The notes: generated by a model from the letters alone, not told the origin. DNA of 60,000 bases from Nematostella vectensis (GCF_932526225.1 NC_064045.1:13822442-13882441), one strand, 5' to 3'; positions 22,401-28,808 are shown, counted from the first letter of the stretch. Made by a program: numbers and translations.

Positions 22401-23014
22401 TGAGCCCCCACAACACCTAATACCCCACGAGCCCCCACAACACCTAATCCCCCATGAGCCCCCACAACACCTAATCCCCTATGAGCCCCCACAACACCTA
22501 ATCCCCTATGAGCCCCCACAACACCTAATCCCCCATGAGCCCCCACAACACCTAATCCCCCATGAGCCCCCACAACACCTTATCCCCCATGAGCCCCCAC
22601 AACACCTAATCCCCCATGAGCCCCCACAACACCTAATCCCCCATGAGCCCCCACAACACCTAATCCCCCATGAGCCCCCACAACACCTAATCCCCCACTA
22701 GCCCCCACGACGTGTACTCACCTGATTTCCGGATGAACTTTCGTAGCGGAACCAATAAGCGTCCTCCTCAAAAGCATTGACATCCATCTTATAAAATTCC
22801 ACATAGTTTTCTTCTGTCTTGGAGGCTAGACCGCACAAGTAATACAGGCCTCCCAAATTTACTGTTATCTCCTTATTTCGAGAGTCCTTCTGAAAGCAGA
22901 AGGGGTCCTTGGAGTCTAACAGAAGTTTAGAAGTAGACATACCGTTGGATGCTTCGCCATTTATGGAGAATGAATCTATTGAGAGGGTTATCTCGTTAGA
23001 GTGAGAGAAACAGT
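1196..23014 (-). CDS. PKD1-like: Polycystin-1/REJ-family receptor, partial (21 exons)
   Basis: Twenty-one exons, each bounded by AG/GT sites and agreeing in splice phase, join into about 1,443 codons read right to left. Order: F5/8C-like module (exons 1-2), WSC-like Cys-rich module (exons 3-4), unrecognised Cys-containing module (exon 5), SEA-like module (exons 6-8), REJ region (exons 9-14), GAIN-like region (15-20), GPS plus first transmembrane helix (21). Polycystin-1 family proteins are large membrane receptors, autocleaved at the GPS, that couple extracellular sensing to a polycystin-2-type channel; sea-urchin REJ proteins act in sperm. The REJ hallmark is visible in exon 12 (TNAPPQGGRC then FALSCEGW), and the GPS ends in CLCDHLTAF. 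The N-terminal exons lie to the right and were not found; the remaining membrane segments and PLAT domain lie left of the window. LRR, C-type lectin and PKD repeats are not seen here. Family assignment is firm; the precise orthologue is not. Confidence 0.88.
1379..1387 (-). other. Predicted GPS autoproteolysis site (HL/T)
   Basis: Codons CAC CTC ACC encode His-Leu-Thr inside CLCDHLTAF. In adhesion GPCRs and polycystin-1, cleavage occurs between Leu and Thr/Ser. All needed residues (two Cys pairs across exons 20-21, His at -2, Thr at +1) are present, so this receptor is predicted to be cleaved. Confidence 0.8.
1476..1690. mobile_element. Dispersed repeat pair, copy A
   Basis: About 200 bases closely matching 38,293-38,475, including AATGGCTGTCGTTTTT, AAAAGAGCCTGGG, GGGAGACCTGTGATATT and CGTAGTAAACACGAATTCCT. 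No open frame of note. Lies in PKD1-like intron 20. Confidence 0.65.
1967..1988. repeat. Poly-C tract
   Basis: Uninterrupted run of about 22 cytosines in PKD1-like intron 20; similar shorter runs occur at about 11,941-11,953 and 15,714-15,730. Confidence 0.85.
2192..2381 (-). CDS. PKD1-like exon 20: first half of GPS motif
   Basis: Acceptor TTTTTGTAG and donor ACG/GTCAGT; 190 bases, phase 2 in and 0 out. NYTMKVTLPGCLFWSEDEQK then WLGAGC gives the first conserved cysteine and tryptophans of the GPS (C.fW......W...GC). Confidence 0.88.
2455..2690. repeat. GACA/GACG tetranucleotide-rich region
   Basis: Imperfect (ACAG)n and (ACGG)n with interruptions across PKD1-like intron 19, ending about 20 bases from the donor at 2,711. 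Confidence 0.85.
2711..2937 (-). CDS. PKD1-like exon 19: GAIN-like beta region
   Basis: Acceptor TGTGTTCAAG and donor AAA/GTAGGC (weaker than the others); 227 bases, phase 0 in and 2 out. Contains APVTVYVRFRLRPE and GTWYIGMEP, the latter matching the '.Y.G..p' strand near the polycystin GPS. If the donor is not used, a stop follows immediately. Confidence 0.78.
3375..3638 (-). CDS. PKD1-like exon 18: GAIN-like region
   Basis: Acceptor ACGTTCGCAG and donor GAG/GTGAGG; 264 bases, phase 0 both sides. Encodes VMDMATNPYK ... FMKLGVLESRIVTV; 'NPY/NPF' followed by a beta strand is common just before the GPS in polycystins. Confidence 0.82.
3795..3970. repeat. Degenerate ~15-bp GACGAGA-CGCTG repeat
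   Basis: Successive units of GACGAGACGCTGA / GCTGGCGAGA type with variable spacing, in PKD1-like intron 17. Confidence 0.7.
4110..4352 (-). CDS. PKD1-like exon 17: GAIN-like region
   Basis: Acceptor AATGTCAG and donor ACG/GTAGGT; 243 bases, phase 0 both sides. SKEHLKKMLTNLRSLGSSIA continues the helical region; SAKL-type strand ITTAKLSMMVCKASP begins the beta-sandwich part of a GAIN-like fold. Confidence 0.82.
5071..5247 (-). CDS. PKD1-like exon 16: helical GAIN-like region
   Basis: Acceptor CACCTGCAG and donor CAA/GTGAGT; 177 bases, phase 0 both sides. Helical segments ALDMLTRMLSLLTS and LLGGFGNLIASAAGKVR. Position between REJ and GPS and phase continuity place it in the GAIN-like subdomain. 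Confidence 0.82.
5755..6545. repeat. 37-bp minisatellite
   Basis: About 21 copies of a 37-base unit containing ACCCATGCACTTGCAGCCTG and CACACTGACTG, in PKD1-like intron 15. Variants at GGTT/GGCT/GACT positions occur in runs, suggesting local copying. Confidence 0.95.
6717..6842 (-). CDS. PKD1-like exon 15: helical GAIN-like region
   Basis: Acceptor ATATTTTCAG and donor CAG/GTATGT; 126 bases, phase 0 both sides. Encodes a helical segment AKEAIIRNMASTPINSLDDI leading into IITAASNDEGQVT, typical of the stalk before the GPS. Confidence 0.82.
6892..6990. repeat. Intronic dispersed repeat, copy A
   Basis: Contains CAGACTTCATTCGTAGATTG and GCAAATAAACC, repeated in the same orientation at 8,150-8,235. 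Confidence 0.55.
7085..7147. repeat. GTT/GGT microsatellite next to donor of exon 14
   Basis: TTGTTGTTG, then seven GGT units, then GTT units, ending 6 bases from the 5' splice site at 7,153. Confidence 0.9.
7153..7344 (-). CDS. PKD1-like exon 14: REJ to GAIN linker
   Basis: Acceptor TTCACACCAG and donor AAG/GTAATA; 192 bases, phase 0 both sides. Mostly helical (FFSSIKKLASGDDNVMASML). This resembles the helical stalk that follows REJ in polycystins. A GTT/GGT microsatellite starts 6 bases beyond the donor. Confidence 0.82.
7490..7710. mobile_element. Terminal-inverted-repeat element family, copy 1
   Basis: Shares GGACCGACGGAAACCTC, ATAGACACACTG, and CAGTAAACTGATGA-type end with copies at 24,222-24,560 and (inverted) 27,225-27,390. 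The best copy has matching inverted ends, so a non-autonomous DNA transposon is likely. Confidence 0.5.
7831..7998 (-). CDS. PKD1-like exon 13: REJ region
   Basis: Acceptor TCCCTTACAG and donor AAG/GTACGG; 168 bases, phase 0 in and 0 out. LPGGVESEGFKLDANVIVAD fits the REJ 'LP.G.......v.v.v.D..G' strands. A decayed look-alike of its acceptor region lies at about 8,230-8,270. Confidence 0.85.
8030..8270. repeat. Intronic dispersed repeat, copy B, with acceptor look-alike
   Basis: Shares CAGACTTCATTCGTAGATTG with 6,892-6,990, and ends in a decayed copy of the exon 13 acceptor neighbourhood (TTTACCTGTAAGGGATACA), also present at 7,993-8,011. Confidence 0.5.
8650..8842 (-). CDS. PKD1-like exon 12: diagnostic REJ segment
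   Basis: Acceptor CACTTCTAG and donor GAC/GTGAGT; 193 bases, phase 2 in and 0 out. EFLTNAPPQGGRCQLMPPEG and FALSCEGWQDQDTPLTYRLD match the most conserved REJ/polycystin-1 segment ('.N.pP.GG.C.v.P..G.a..T.F...C.gW.D.d.PL.Y'). Confidence 0.9.
9233..9463 (-). CDS. PKD1-like exon 11: REJ region
   Basis: Acceptor CTTTCATCAG and donor TCAG/GTACGA; 231 bases, phase 2 in and 2 out. Encodes CLENCGVSAAINTELAVKAE followed by C..DC and a YEWSL strand, as in the middle of REJ modules ('L.a.C..C...l.Y.W.l'). Confidence 0.85.
9765..10290. repeat. Degenerate TCGTG pentamer satellite with higher-order units
   Basis: Dense GTCGTGTCATG pentamers organised into larger blocks separated by TATAGATCATG. It ends about 35 bases from the exon 10 donor at 10,325. 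Confidence 0.85.
10325..10610 (-). CDS. PKD1-like exon 10: REJ region
   Basis: Acceptor TCGTCTCCAG and donor TCAG/GTGAAC; 286 bases, phase 1 in and 2 out. MEFLWLC at the start is the REJ '..f.W.C' strand, and VGKSYDVTVVIKKE is the 'L....Y.f.v.v.k' strand. Confidence 0.85.
11036..11521 (-). CDS. PKD1-like exon 9: start of REJ region
   Basis: Acceptor TGATCACAG and donor AGTG/GTGAGT; 486 bases, phase 1 in and 1 out, the longest exon of this gene in the window. RAELEASIDGGSAVTRGG is the typical '.L.A.I.GGS......' opening of the REJ module (receptor for egg jelly). The preceding part is beta-strand rich with predicted N-glycosylation sites (NIT, NTT). Confidence 0.85.
11848..11995. mobile_element. 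Dispersed repeat, uninterrupted copy
   Basis: Contains CAAGGAAATGACCAGTAGGG, CGTGGCTGTGCCCC, TTTTCTTAATGTTTCTGTAT and GGCCTGCTACGGCTATG. The same order occurs at 28,765-29,190, but there a 285-bp foldback element interrupts it, so this copy is an empty-site equivalent. Confidence 0.65.
12062..12210 (-). CDS. PKD1-like exon 8: end of SEA-like module
   Basis: Acceptor ATCCCTGTAG and donor ATAG/GTCAGT; 149 bases, phase 2 in and 1 out. SPGSTYIKAEIVSTAP matches the SEA signature '.pGS..v......', followed by a helix (REYLKNKIKTEII). The classic GSVVV autoproteolysis motif is not present in that exact form. Confidence 0.78.
12345..12560. mobile_element. SINE-like dispersed repeat, copy 2
   Basis: Longer copy of the element at 50-215, within PKD1-like intron 7. 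On the minus strand it contains GGGGTTCAATTCCC, close to a pol III B box, so a tRNA-derived SINE transcribed from the minus strand is possible. Confidence 0.5.
12640..12835. repeat. ATCGCC hexanucleotide satellite
   Basis: About 32 nearly perfect units (one ATCACC variant), flanked by ATC/ACC triplets reaching to the exon 7 donor. Open in several frames (Ala-Met, Ile-Ala, His-Arg), which are artefacts of a 6-base period. Confidence 0.95.
12884..12939 (-). CDS. PKD1-like exon 7: SEA-like module, middle
   Basis: Short 56-base exon, acceptor GTGTTCTAG and donor AAG/GTAATG, phase 0 in and 2 out. Encodes ILKEMARHLVYNVTVIDLR. Its donor is separated by only a few tens of bases of ATC/ACC-rich sequence from the ATCGCC hexanucleotide satellite. 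Confidence 0.78.
13178..13293 (-). CDS. PKD1-like exon 6: start of SEA-like module
   Basis: Acceptor ACTTGTAG and donor CTTG/GTAACG; 116 bases, phase 1 in and 0 out. FEMQLKADKPFPVSLLNHSS followed by QYQAEKLFYENL matches the opening of a SEA domain (beta strand, then '.L.n.sS..y......f...l'). Confidence 0.78.
13350..13605. repeat. A-rich simple-sequence region
   Basis: Purine/A-rich (AAAC, AAAG, ACAGA motifs) through most of PKD1-like intron 5, starting about 35 bases past the donor at 13,644. No gene seen; open frames here are low complexity. Confidence 0.7.
13644..13940 (-). CDS. PKD1-like exon 5: unrecognised extracellular module
   Basis: Acceptor ATTGTTTAG and donor GTCG/GTGAGG; 297 bases, phase 1 in and 1 out (a symmetric exon, so it can be gained or skipped without a frameshift). 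Six or more cysteines (ISCKREM, VVCPSSFRC, YSCVHDSDPC, VACNQW, GTCNST) suggest a disulfide-bonded extracellular module. I do not recognise the domain. Confidence 0.78.
14251..14408 (-). CDS. PKD1-like exon 4: WSC-like module, second half
   Basis: Acceptor TTTTCTGTAG and donor GGAG/GTAAGT; 158 bases, phase 2 in and 1 out. Encodes ICVDAFPTCRAFLVKPDHTC followed by WCNKEP and a later GVNCNN; the 'C.WC' and spaced cysteines fit the end of a WSC domain (human polycystin-1 also has an N-terminal WSC). Domain identity is inferred from cysteine spacing. Confidence 0.82.
15600..15960. repeat. Tandem repeat copying the exon 3 3' end and its splice donor
   Basis: Units of about 55-85 bases, each with CTTACCTGGAGCAAAAACTA followed by TCAGGAGTCTGTACCCCTCC and variable C/CA tracts. 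On the minus strand this is ACTCCTGATAGTTTTTGCTC then CAG/GTAAGG, i.e. the end of exon 3 plus its donor. Four extra donors lie downstream of the real one at 15,943. Confidence 0.88.
15943..16027 (-). CDS. PKD1-like exon 3: start of WSC-like module
   Basis: Acceptor CAACCTCTAG, donor CCAG/GTAAGG; 85 bases, phase 1 in and 2 out. Joined to exon 2 it reads GCYQHQHIGGSFSM ... TPVSFCS, which fits the GCY opening and 'tp..C...C' of a WSC carbohydrate-binding module. Its last ~30 bases and donor are copied several times in the adjoining intron repeat at 15,640-15,942. Confidence 0.8.
16150..16290. repeat. GGCGGGCAGG-type degenerate repeat
   Basis: G-rich repeat of GCAGGCGGGC / GGAGGGCAGG type, ending about 30 bases from the exon 2 donor at 16,317. 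Confidence 0.8.
16317..16473 (-). CDS. PKD1-like exon 2: end of F5/8C-like module
   Basis: Acceptor TTGCCTTCAG and donor CAG/GTAAGC. Phase 0 in, phase 1 out, matching exon 1 and exon 3. The segment VRLARKIRLSITEY ... LAFYGKT fits the closing strands of an F5/8C domain (AR.IRI.P ... R.E.YG). It is separated from exon 1 by the 6-kb minisatellite intron. Confidence 0.78.
16685..22705. repeat. 6-kb 27-bp minisatellite with higher-order repeats
   Basis: About 220 copies of a 27-base unit, plus strand CCTAATCCCCCATGAGCCCC then CACAACA. Marker variants (e.g. CACAGTACCTAATCCTCCAT near 17,512, 17,808, 18,962 and 20,147) recur with spacings near 295 and 1,185 bases, showing higher-order duplication. 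It fills PKD1-like intron 1 and ends about 20 bases from that exon's donor. The 27-base period leaves frames open (Gly-Ala-His-Gly-Gly-Leu repeats); these are not genes. Confidence 0.97.
22722..23014 (-). CDS. PKD1-like exon 1 of window: F5/8C-like module, first part
   Basis: Acceptor after a TTTCTTTCAG tract and donor CAG/GTGAGT; enters in phase 1 and leaves in phase 0. The peptide runs CFSHSNEITLS ... NLGGLYYLCGLASKTEENYV ... YWFRYESSSG. This resembles the core of coagulation-factor 5/8 type C (discoidin) domains, with a 'DLG..y.V.g' strand and a 'W..Y' end. The domain call is inference; the exon call is firm. The exon feeding it must end after one base of a codon; none was found to the right. 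Confidence 0.72.
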
Positions 23015-23221
23015 CTGAAAGAAAAACATAAGCAGAACCTCAAAGATCTTCATTTGTATTTCGATCAACCACACCACTACACTGTTATTTTGAAAATATT
23101 ATAGTACTTTTTAAAATTTATTAATGAAATAAAACTGTCTATTTGTATGCATAACCATCTACGAATGAAGTCTGACACTTTATTGATGAGGCAAGGAATG
23201 CTTTGAGAGCCTTTAGTACTT

Positions 23222-23790
23222 TTTGAGGGAGAGACTTTGGCGAAACGAGGAAAATTATGTATTAGAATTATGGCTTATTCATCCTCGGGGTTCCCAGGGC
23301 GTCGCAGAGATCAGGCACACAGGGAGCGCGCGAGAAATAAAAAGCTCTGAAAGAGATCTTTCAGTTAGGTTCGGTTTCCAGCCGTGGTGGTTTCGGTGCG
23401 CCTGCGATCCTCTCCCATTCCATGGCTTGGCGCAGAGAACGAGGCTTTGTCTGGATTAGCCAATCAGAAACTTCCGTCCGAACATCACGAATGATTATCT
23501 CAGTAATGATTTGACGTCACGGACATGGTGCCTCGATCGTGCGCCCAGCCGTCAGTGGAGGAGCAGAGCGCGACGAAACCACGTTTGTAAACAGAGCCTA
23601 TCTTTCAGTGCTCTTTCTTTCTCGAGCGCTCCCTGTGTGTCCGATCTCCGCGACGCCCTGGTTCCCCGAGGATGTGGCTTATTACACGAGAAATATTTCG
23701 TGCACAACTTTAAGCTGACAATTGCTAGTGTTGCCGGCAATTTTCTATACCAGTTTTGTACACGGCCCGACATTTTTAGTTAGTGCTCGT
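23222..23790. mobile_element. Foldback (long inverted repeat) element
   Basis: Left arm (about 23,270-23,350) with ATCCTCGGGGTTCCCAGGGC, GTCGCAGAGATC, CACAGGGAGCGC is mirrored by the reverse complement at about 23,605-23,690 (GCGCTCCCTGTGTG, GATCTCCGCGACGCCCTGG, CCCCGAGGAT). Further inside, GGTTTCGGTGCGCC mirrors GCGCGACGAAACC. GC content is above the surroundings. No transposase seen. Confidence 0.75.
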
Positions 23791-24221
23791 GTAAACGAGC
23801 CGGCGATATTTTGTTACACGTGGAAACGGCAATTTTCACTTGGCAATTTCTAGTTGCATGTATAAACGGGATAGCAATACTTGCTTGTATCTCTAATAAT
23901 AAAAAAAATAAAAACAATTATTATTAGATCAAACCATATCTGCATATGCTGCCAATATGCGCTTACCTTTATTTTCGGCCTCCGCAAATCGTGAAAAAGA
24001 ACACAGAAAGACCAACCAGATGTAGGTCTCCATCTAAGACTGAAATCACAAAGGTGATCAAAGATAGGAAAACCCCTGGGGGTTTGGGGGGGGGGAGGGG
24101 GGGATTTAGTCACACATGCTTGTGTTACATGTCCGTCCTATCCCTTTAGCGTATACGGTACTCCAAATGCTACCTCCATTTTCCCTATAACGTATGGAGT
24201 TCGTTGTGTAGCCGCATTCTC

Positions 24222-24560
24222 ACTAGTTTACTTCCGGAGGGCCGACCGAAACCTCTACCGACAAGAGACGAAATAATCTAAACAGGGTGGTAAAGGTTAT
24301 TTTCGTGAAACGAGATTTGTCTATTTTTCACTCTACGAGAAACGTGAAATCGTCTATTTCGACGTCCGTGAAACGTGAAAAGCCATTTTGGCCCGGTCCG
24401 TGAAACGTGATCCATACCTTCTTTACCAGCCTGTCTAAATCATCAGTCAAATTCAAATAGACACACTGCTTTTACAATTTCTAAATATTTTTTTGCGTTT
24501 TCCGTCGGAATCGACTTACGTTACGAAATCGACTGGAAGTAAACTGGTGATAATGTGGCT
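24222..24560. mobile_element. Terminal-inverted-repeat element family, copy 2
   Basis: Left end CTCACTAGTTTACTTCCGG and right end GGAAGTAAACTGGTGATAAT are imperfect inverted repeats; internal AATAGACACACTGCTTTT and GCGTTTTCCGTCGGAA match copies at 7,490 and 27,225. An extra ~60 bp (24,290-24,410) with repeated GTGAAACGTGA distinguishes this copy. Confidence 0.6.
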
Positions 24561-26596
24561 AATAACATCAAAATATCAAGTCGGTAGAACGTCAGGCAGC
24601 TTTAGGCGCCAAATGCATCTTTCCGAACTCATTTATAAACGAACTTACACCATGTTTAAAAACTACTTTAAAGAGCTTGCGTAACTCTTCACCCTCATCC
24701 ATCCTAGAGCCCTTGGGGGTCTTTCTTTATTGAAGCATCGTCAAATATTATACTTTTTGCCGTGCACCGATTGCTTTTGGATTATAACAGATACGCGAAT
24801 TTATTGCTGTTAGTTGTGAAAGCATTTATGTCTTTTGTGTTAAAACTTATTTTGATGTTTTCTGGCACTCATCAATTATGTATAGGTAACAATATTAAAC
24901 AATTTCTTTGTAGTTTTTTTCATATCACCAAAAGTGGATTATTCAAATTAAAAGCAAAACTTTATTTAAATTTACTTTTTTTTTTAAATCACCAAAATTG
25001 CTAAATTAAAAAAGAAAATATTTAATTAGGGATATGGGTAAATGGCGAAACTTTTATGAAAAATTCCAACACACAATAACATTCATTACAAATTGTTATG
25101 AGAAAATAAAGATGTAAAGTCGAAAATAACATATACTGATATAAAATATTAAAAAATCCTTTATATCATTCCTGACACTTTCTGAAGGCACTTATATCCC
25201 TGTAAAATTCAATTTCTGTCTTAGCTCTTCCTTAGAATAACATCCGTGTTTTTTGGGGCGATCTCTAAGACGTGGGACGTTTCCTGAAAAAAAGTGGCTT
25301 AAAAAGCAAAATTGTGTGATTCAAATGAAAAGGAAGAAAGTTTTAAGACCAACCTGTCTGTCCCCTTAGGAAGTTATTCGTTAGCGGAAAAGCGTGCCAA
25401 GTAAGGAACGCAACAAGAAAAAGAATGTTTTGAAGTTCCTCCGAAAAAGGCGTTCATGCAAAGAGCCAGCGCCGTGTCGCACTCGGGCAAACCCATATTG
25501 CTTTTAAAAAGGTTTCGTTAAAGTTAAAGTGCCAGTACTGGAAAAATTTTAAAGAAACTTTTTTTTACGATCGCACTTGCCTTTCTAAGTTTGAAAATTA
25601 TGACGCCTGATTAAGCCGAGATGCGTCCAATACAGAATCTACCCTATTCGACGGTGCCTTTCATGGTTTGGACGATTTTTCTTTCATGGTTTGGGCGATT
25701 TTTCTTATCGCTCGTCAAAATAAGGGGTGCGGGACTAGAAAGCAACTTTTGTTGACAGTGTGTCAAATTTTAAGTCACCTGAAAAACTTTGCCTAGCGCA
25801 TCATGTTAAAATCCTGAAGTTTAGTATCATACATAATTTGTTTTTGATTTTTTCGTAATTCTATTAATTTCGAGCAAAAAATCAACTAATACTCGCACAG
25901 AATGTGTTTCTGTTACCAACATTGCAACAAATTACAGCAAATCTGACAGATCATTTTAATTAAAAAACATGATTTCTATCCTTTTTTACCCTTTTACACT
26001 GAGATTATCATGTTGTTTAATACACATCCTATTTTTTTACTTGCATGAATGCGTCAAAATTATTTAGTTTTAAAGTCACTTCACCTTATTTGTTGGGCAG
26101 TAGACTAGCATAGAGCAAGGTGTTAAAGTATCCCAAATATCGGCCTCTTAGCAGAGGAGAGGTAAAATTTGTTTTAAGTATCATTTGTTCTTTACTTCTC
26201 TTATGTTTAAAAACTTCTTTTCGTAAAGTTTGAATTCTTCGGATTGTTTTCAGTCACAAGTGATTTAAATTTCAAAGTTTGACTAAAGAATTTTTTAGAC
26301 TTCATTTTAAAAAGCTGTGAAATAATTGTTTTCTTACCTCGGAGTTTTCTAAAGCTCCTAGTTGGCTTTCAGAGACAGACAGAGACAAACAACTATGAGA
26401 ATGAGGAAATTGTTCTAGTTTTTCCCATGGTCATACCAATTCAAAGTCTGAATTATTAATCTGCTTTGGTAACGAGCAACAAAAGCTGTTTAAGTTACGG
26501 ATTTACAGGATACAAATTCTTAACGGGGTGTCTTGAGGATAAATTTGAATCACCTTGCACTTTTAAAAAGTCATAAAAGAAATATTGTTCTTACAG
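24561..26596. other. AT-rich interval without a confident gene
   Basis: AT-rich with scattered short frames. Apart from the weak terminal-exon candidate at 25,216-25,275 nothing is supported. A short minus-strand frame near 25,370-25,500 (starting MGLPECDTALALCMNAFFGG) has no clean splice sites. Confidence 0.4.
25216..25275 (-). CDS. Weak candidate terminal exon
   Basis: After a TTTTTTTCAG acceptor, the minus strand reads ETSHVLEIAPKNTDVILRKS then TAA, with an AATAAA about 250 bases downstream (near 24,960). Twenty codons only; it could be the 3' end of a transcript that includes the orphan exon at 26,597-26,930 but their phases do not match directly. Confidence 0.2.
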
Positions 26597-26930
26597 TAAC
26601 GACGACGTAATTGATTGATTGATTTCTTTTTTTTTAATTTTCACACTGTTATCGTCTTTCTTAATGCCAAAAGCTGCTATGGAATTGCATTGTACGAGTT
26701 GTTTAAGGTGTCTTCTAGAAACATTATTTTCCAGCTGAATATGAATCGTTACAGTATTCATGTTTGTTTGACGTTGCATTGTCAGTTTCCATAACATAAC
26801 ATCGCTAGTTGCCCCGCTCGAGTGCTTGGTCTCTCTAATGTGTTCCGCAAAAGCTTTTTTAATCCAACCGGACAAAAGAAAGACATTATCGATTTCCTCC
26901 CAGGGTCTCAGAGATGGTGTTTCTTGAGAA
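26597..26930 (-). CDS. Candidate orphan exon (unknown protein)
   Basis: A very strong pyrimidine tract (about 35 bases of C/T ending TCTCAAG) precedes an open stretch ending at a GTAAGA donor. The peptide begins ETPSLRPWEEIDNVFLLSGW and includes KLTMQRQTNMNTVTIHIQLE. Phase is 1 in and 2 out, so it cannot join directly to the first PKD1-like exon (needs a phase-1 donor). It may belong to that gene through a missing exon, or to another gene. No domain recognised. Confidence 0.35.
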
Positions 26931-27224
26931 AAGGAAGAAGAAAAGAAGGAAGAAAATTGACTTGAAGATTGTTGTTTTAAGTAACTCACTATAACCTACG
27001 TATAAACCTTCAATTTCAAATCACTGAAATCACACTCAGAGAATCAGTGGTAGCCCGCAGTACAACATGGGTATCAAATAAGTAAGCAAAAAAGCGTAAG
27101 CAATAATAATAATTAAAAATCAAGTATGGAAAGCTGTACGAAATTATTTTTGAAAAGGAAACCGTATGCCATAGTTGGGAGGCAATAAGTGAAAAGAAAA
27201 AAAGCCGCGATGTTTACGTATTGT

Positions 27225-27390
27225 CACCAGTTTACTTCTGGTCGATTACGTAACAATCTCCGATGATTTTAATCGGAAAAACGCGAAAAATTTTCCAAAA
27301 TTGTGAAAGCACTGTGTCTATTGGAAGTTTCTTTGAGGATGAGTGAGGTTTCCGTCGCTCCGAGAGTAAACTGGTGATAATGTGGCTTTA
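27225..27390. mobile_element. Terminal-inverted-repeat element family, copy 3 (short)
   Basis: Starts ATTGTCACCAGTTTACTTCT and ends AGTAAACTGGTGATAATG: near-perfect inverted ends. Internally it is inverted relative to copies 1 and 2. Size about 165 bases, typical of a MITE. Confidence 0.65.
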
Positions 27391-27404
27391 AATGGGTCAA
27401 TACT

Positions 27405-27480
27405 AACTACTTACTAACCGAGAGTGAGGTCATGCCGGGAAATATCAAACTGAGGCTTTGGCGTATCGACCGAGGCTTTG
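27405..27480. repeat. Flank shared with the palindrome at 28,535
   Basis: CTTACTAACCGAGAGTGAGG then TCATGCCGGGAAATATCAAA is found again, inverted, at about 28,570-28,620. The pair brackets the hexanucleotide satellite, so the satellite may have grown inside a transposon. Confidence 0.6.
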
Positions 27481-28293
27481 CTATAACAATAACAATAACA
27501 ATAACAATAACAATAACAATAACAATAACAATAACAATAACAATGACAATGACAATGACAATGACAATGACAATGACAATGACAATGACAATGACAATGA
27601 CAATGACAATGACAATGACAATGACAATGACAATGACAATGACAATGACAATGACAATGACAATGACAATGACAATGACAATGACAATGACAATGACAAT
27701 GACAATGACAATGAGAATGACAATGACAATGACAATGACAATGACAATGACAATGACAATGACAATGACAATGACAATGACAATGACAATGACAATGACA
27801 ATGAGAATGACAATGACAATGACAATGACAATGACAATGACAATGACAATGACAATGACAATGACAATGACAATGACAATGACAATGACAATGACAATGA
27901 CAATGACAATGACAATGACAATGACAATGACAATGACAATGACAATGACAATGACAATGACAATGACAATGACAATGACAATGACAATGACAATGACAAT
28001 GACAATGACAATGACAATGACAATGACAATGACAATGACAATGACAATGACAATGACAATGACAATGACAATGACAATGACAATGACAATGACAATGACA
28101 ATGACAATGACAATGACAATGACAATGACAATGACAATGACAATGACAATGACAATGACAATGAGAATGAGAATGAGAATGAGAATGAGAATGAGAATGA
28201 GAATGAGAATGAGAATGAGAATGAGAATGAGAATGAGAATGAGAATGAGAATGAGAATGAGAATGACAATAACAATAACAATGAGAATAACAA
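27481..28293. repeat. Three-zone hexanucleotide satellite
   Basis: About 10 units AACAAT, then about 100 units GACAAT with two isolated GAGAAT variants, then about 20 units GAGAAT, then a few mixed units. All three frames on both strands are open by construction (Thr-Met, Asn-Asp, Leu-Ser); not coding. Confidence 0.97.
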
Positions 28294-28534
28294 TTGATTA
28301 ATTGATTATCCGATATAAATAACTTATGCTTTGTATTTCTTTGCTATTGATGGCGGCTAGTCATCTTATTGTCTTTTCTTTTCGTTGTCAAAATTTTCCT
28401 CTCCGACTCAGAGTGCTCGTCCATTATCAACTTTAAAACCTGTTTGTTTGTTTCTTTTTTTTGTGGCTTTGGCTTTGGCGAAAGTTGATTTGTTTTCTTG
28501 CCATTTATTTCAAAAAGCCATATAATAAACAACT

Positions 28535-28622
28535 TACTAACCTCGACTGTATGCCGGGAAATATCAAACTGAGGCTCAGTTTGATATTTCCCGGCATGAC
28601 CTCACTCTCGGTTAGTAAGTGG
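28535..28622. repeat. Near-perfect palindrome
   Basis: TGCCGGGAAATATCAAACTG followed at once by its reverse complement CAGTTTGATATTTCCCGGCA (with AGGCT centre), flanked by TTACTAACC and GGTTAGTAA. It consists of two head-to-head copies of the 27,405 flank. Confidence 0.85.
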
Positions 28623-28808
28623 TTAATAATCTCTCGTAAAATCTGGCAGGCAAAATAGGCTAAGTTCAAACGTCGTATTCTCATCATCCATGCAAATGTG
28701 AGCAGGGTCGTACATGGGGCGGGGCAATAGTCTCCTCAGCCCCCAGCGGTCGGAGTCACACCACGCTCCGCCTTCCCCCAATATTTTCAAAAGTTATAAG
28801 GAAATAAC

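Noticed and set aside
16817-22573. Long minus-strand frames of Gly-Ala-His-Gly-Gly-Leu-Gly-Val-Val repeats
   Set aside because: They follow from the 27-base period with few stops, lie wholly in an intron, appear in more than one frame, and lack splice or start support.
16685-22705. Interstitial telomere array
   Set aside because: Minus strand has GATTAGGTG within each unit, but the period is 27 and not TTAGGG.
27432-28301. Frames of nearly 290 codons on both strands (Thr-Met, Asn-Asp, Leu-Ser repeats)
   Set aside because: A hexanucleotide satellite is open in every frame; no coding signal.
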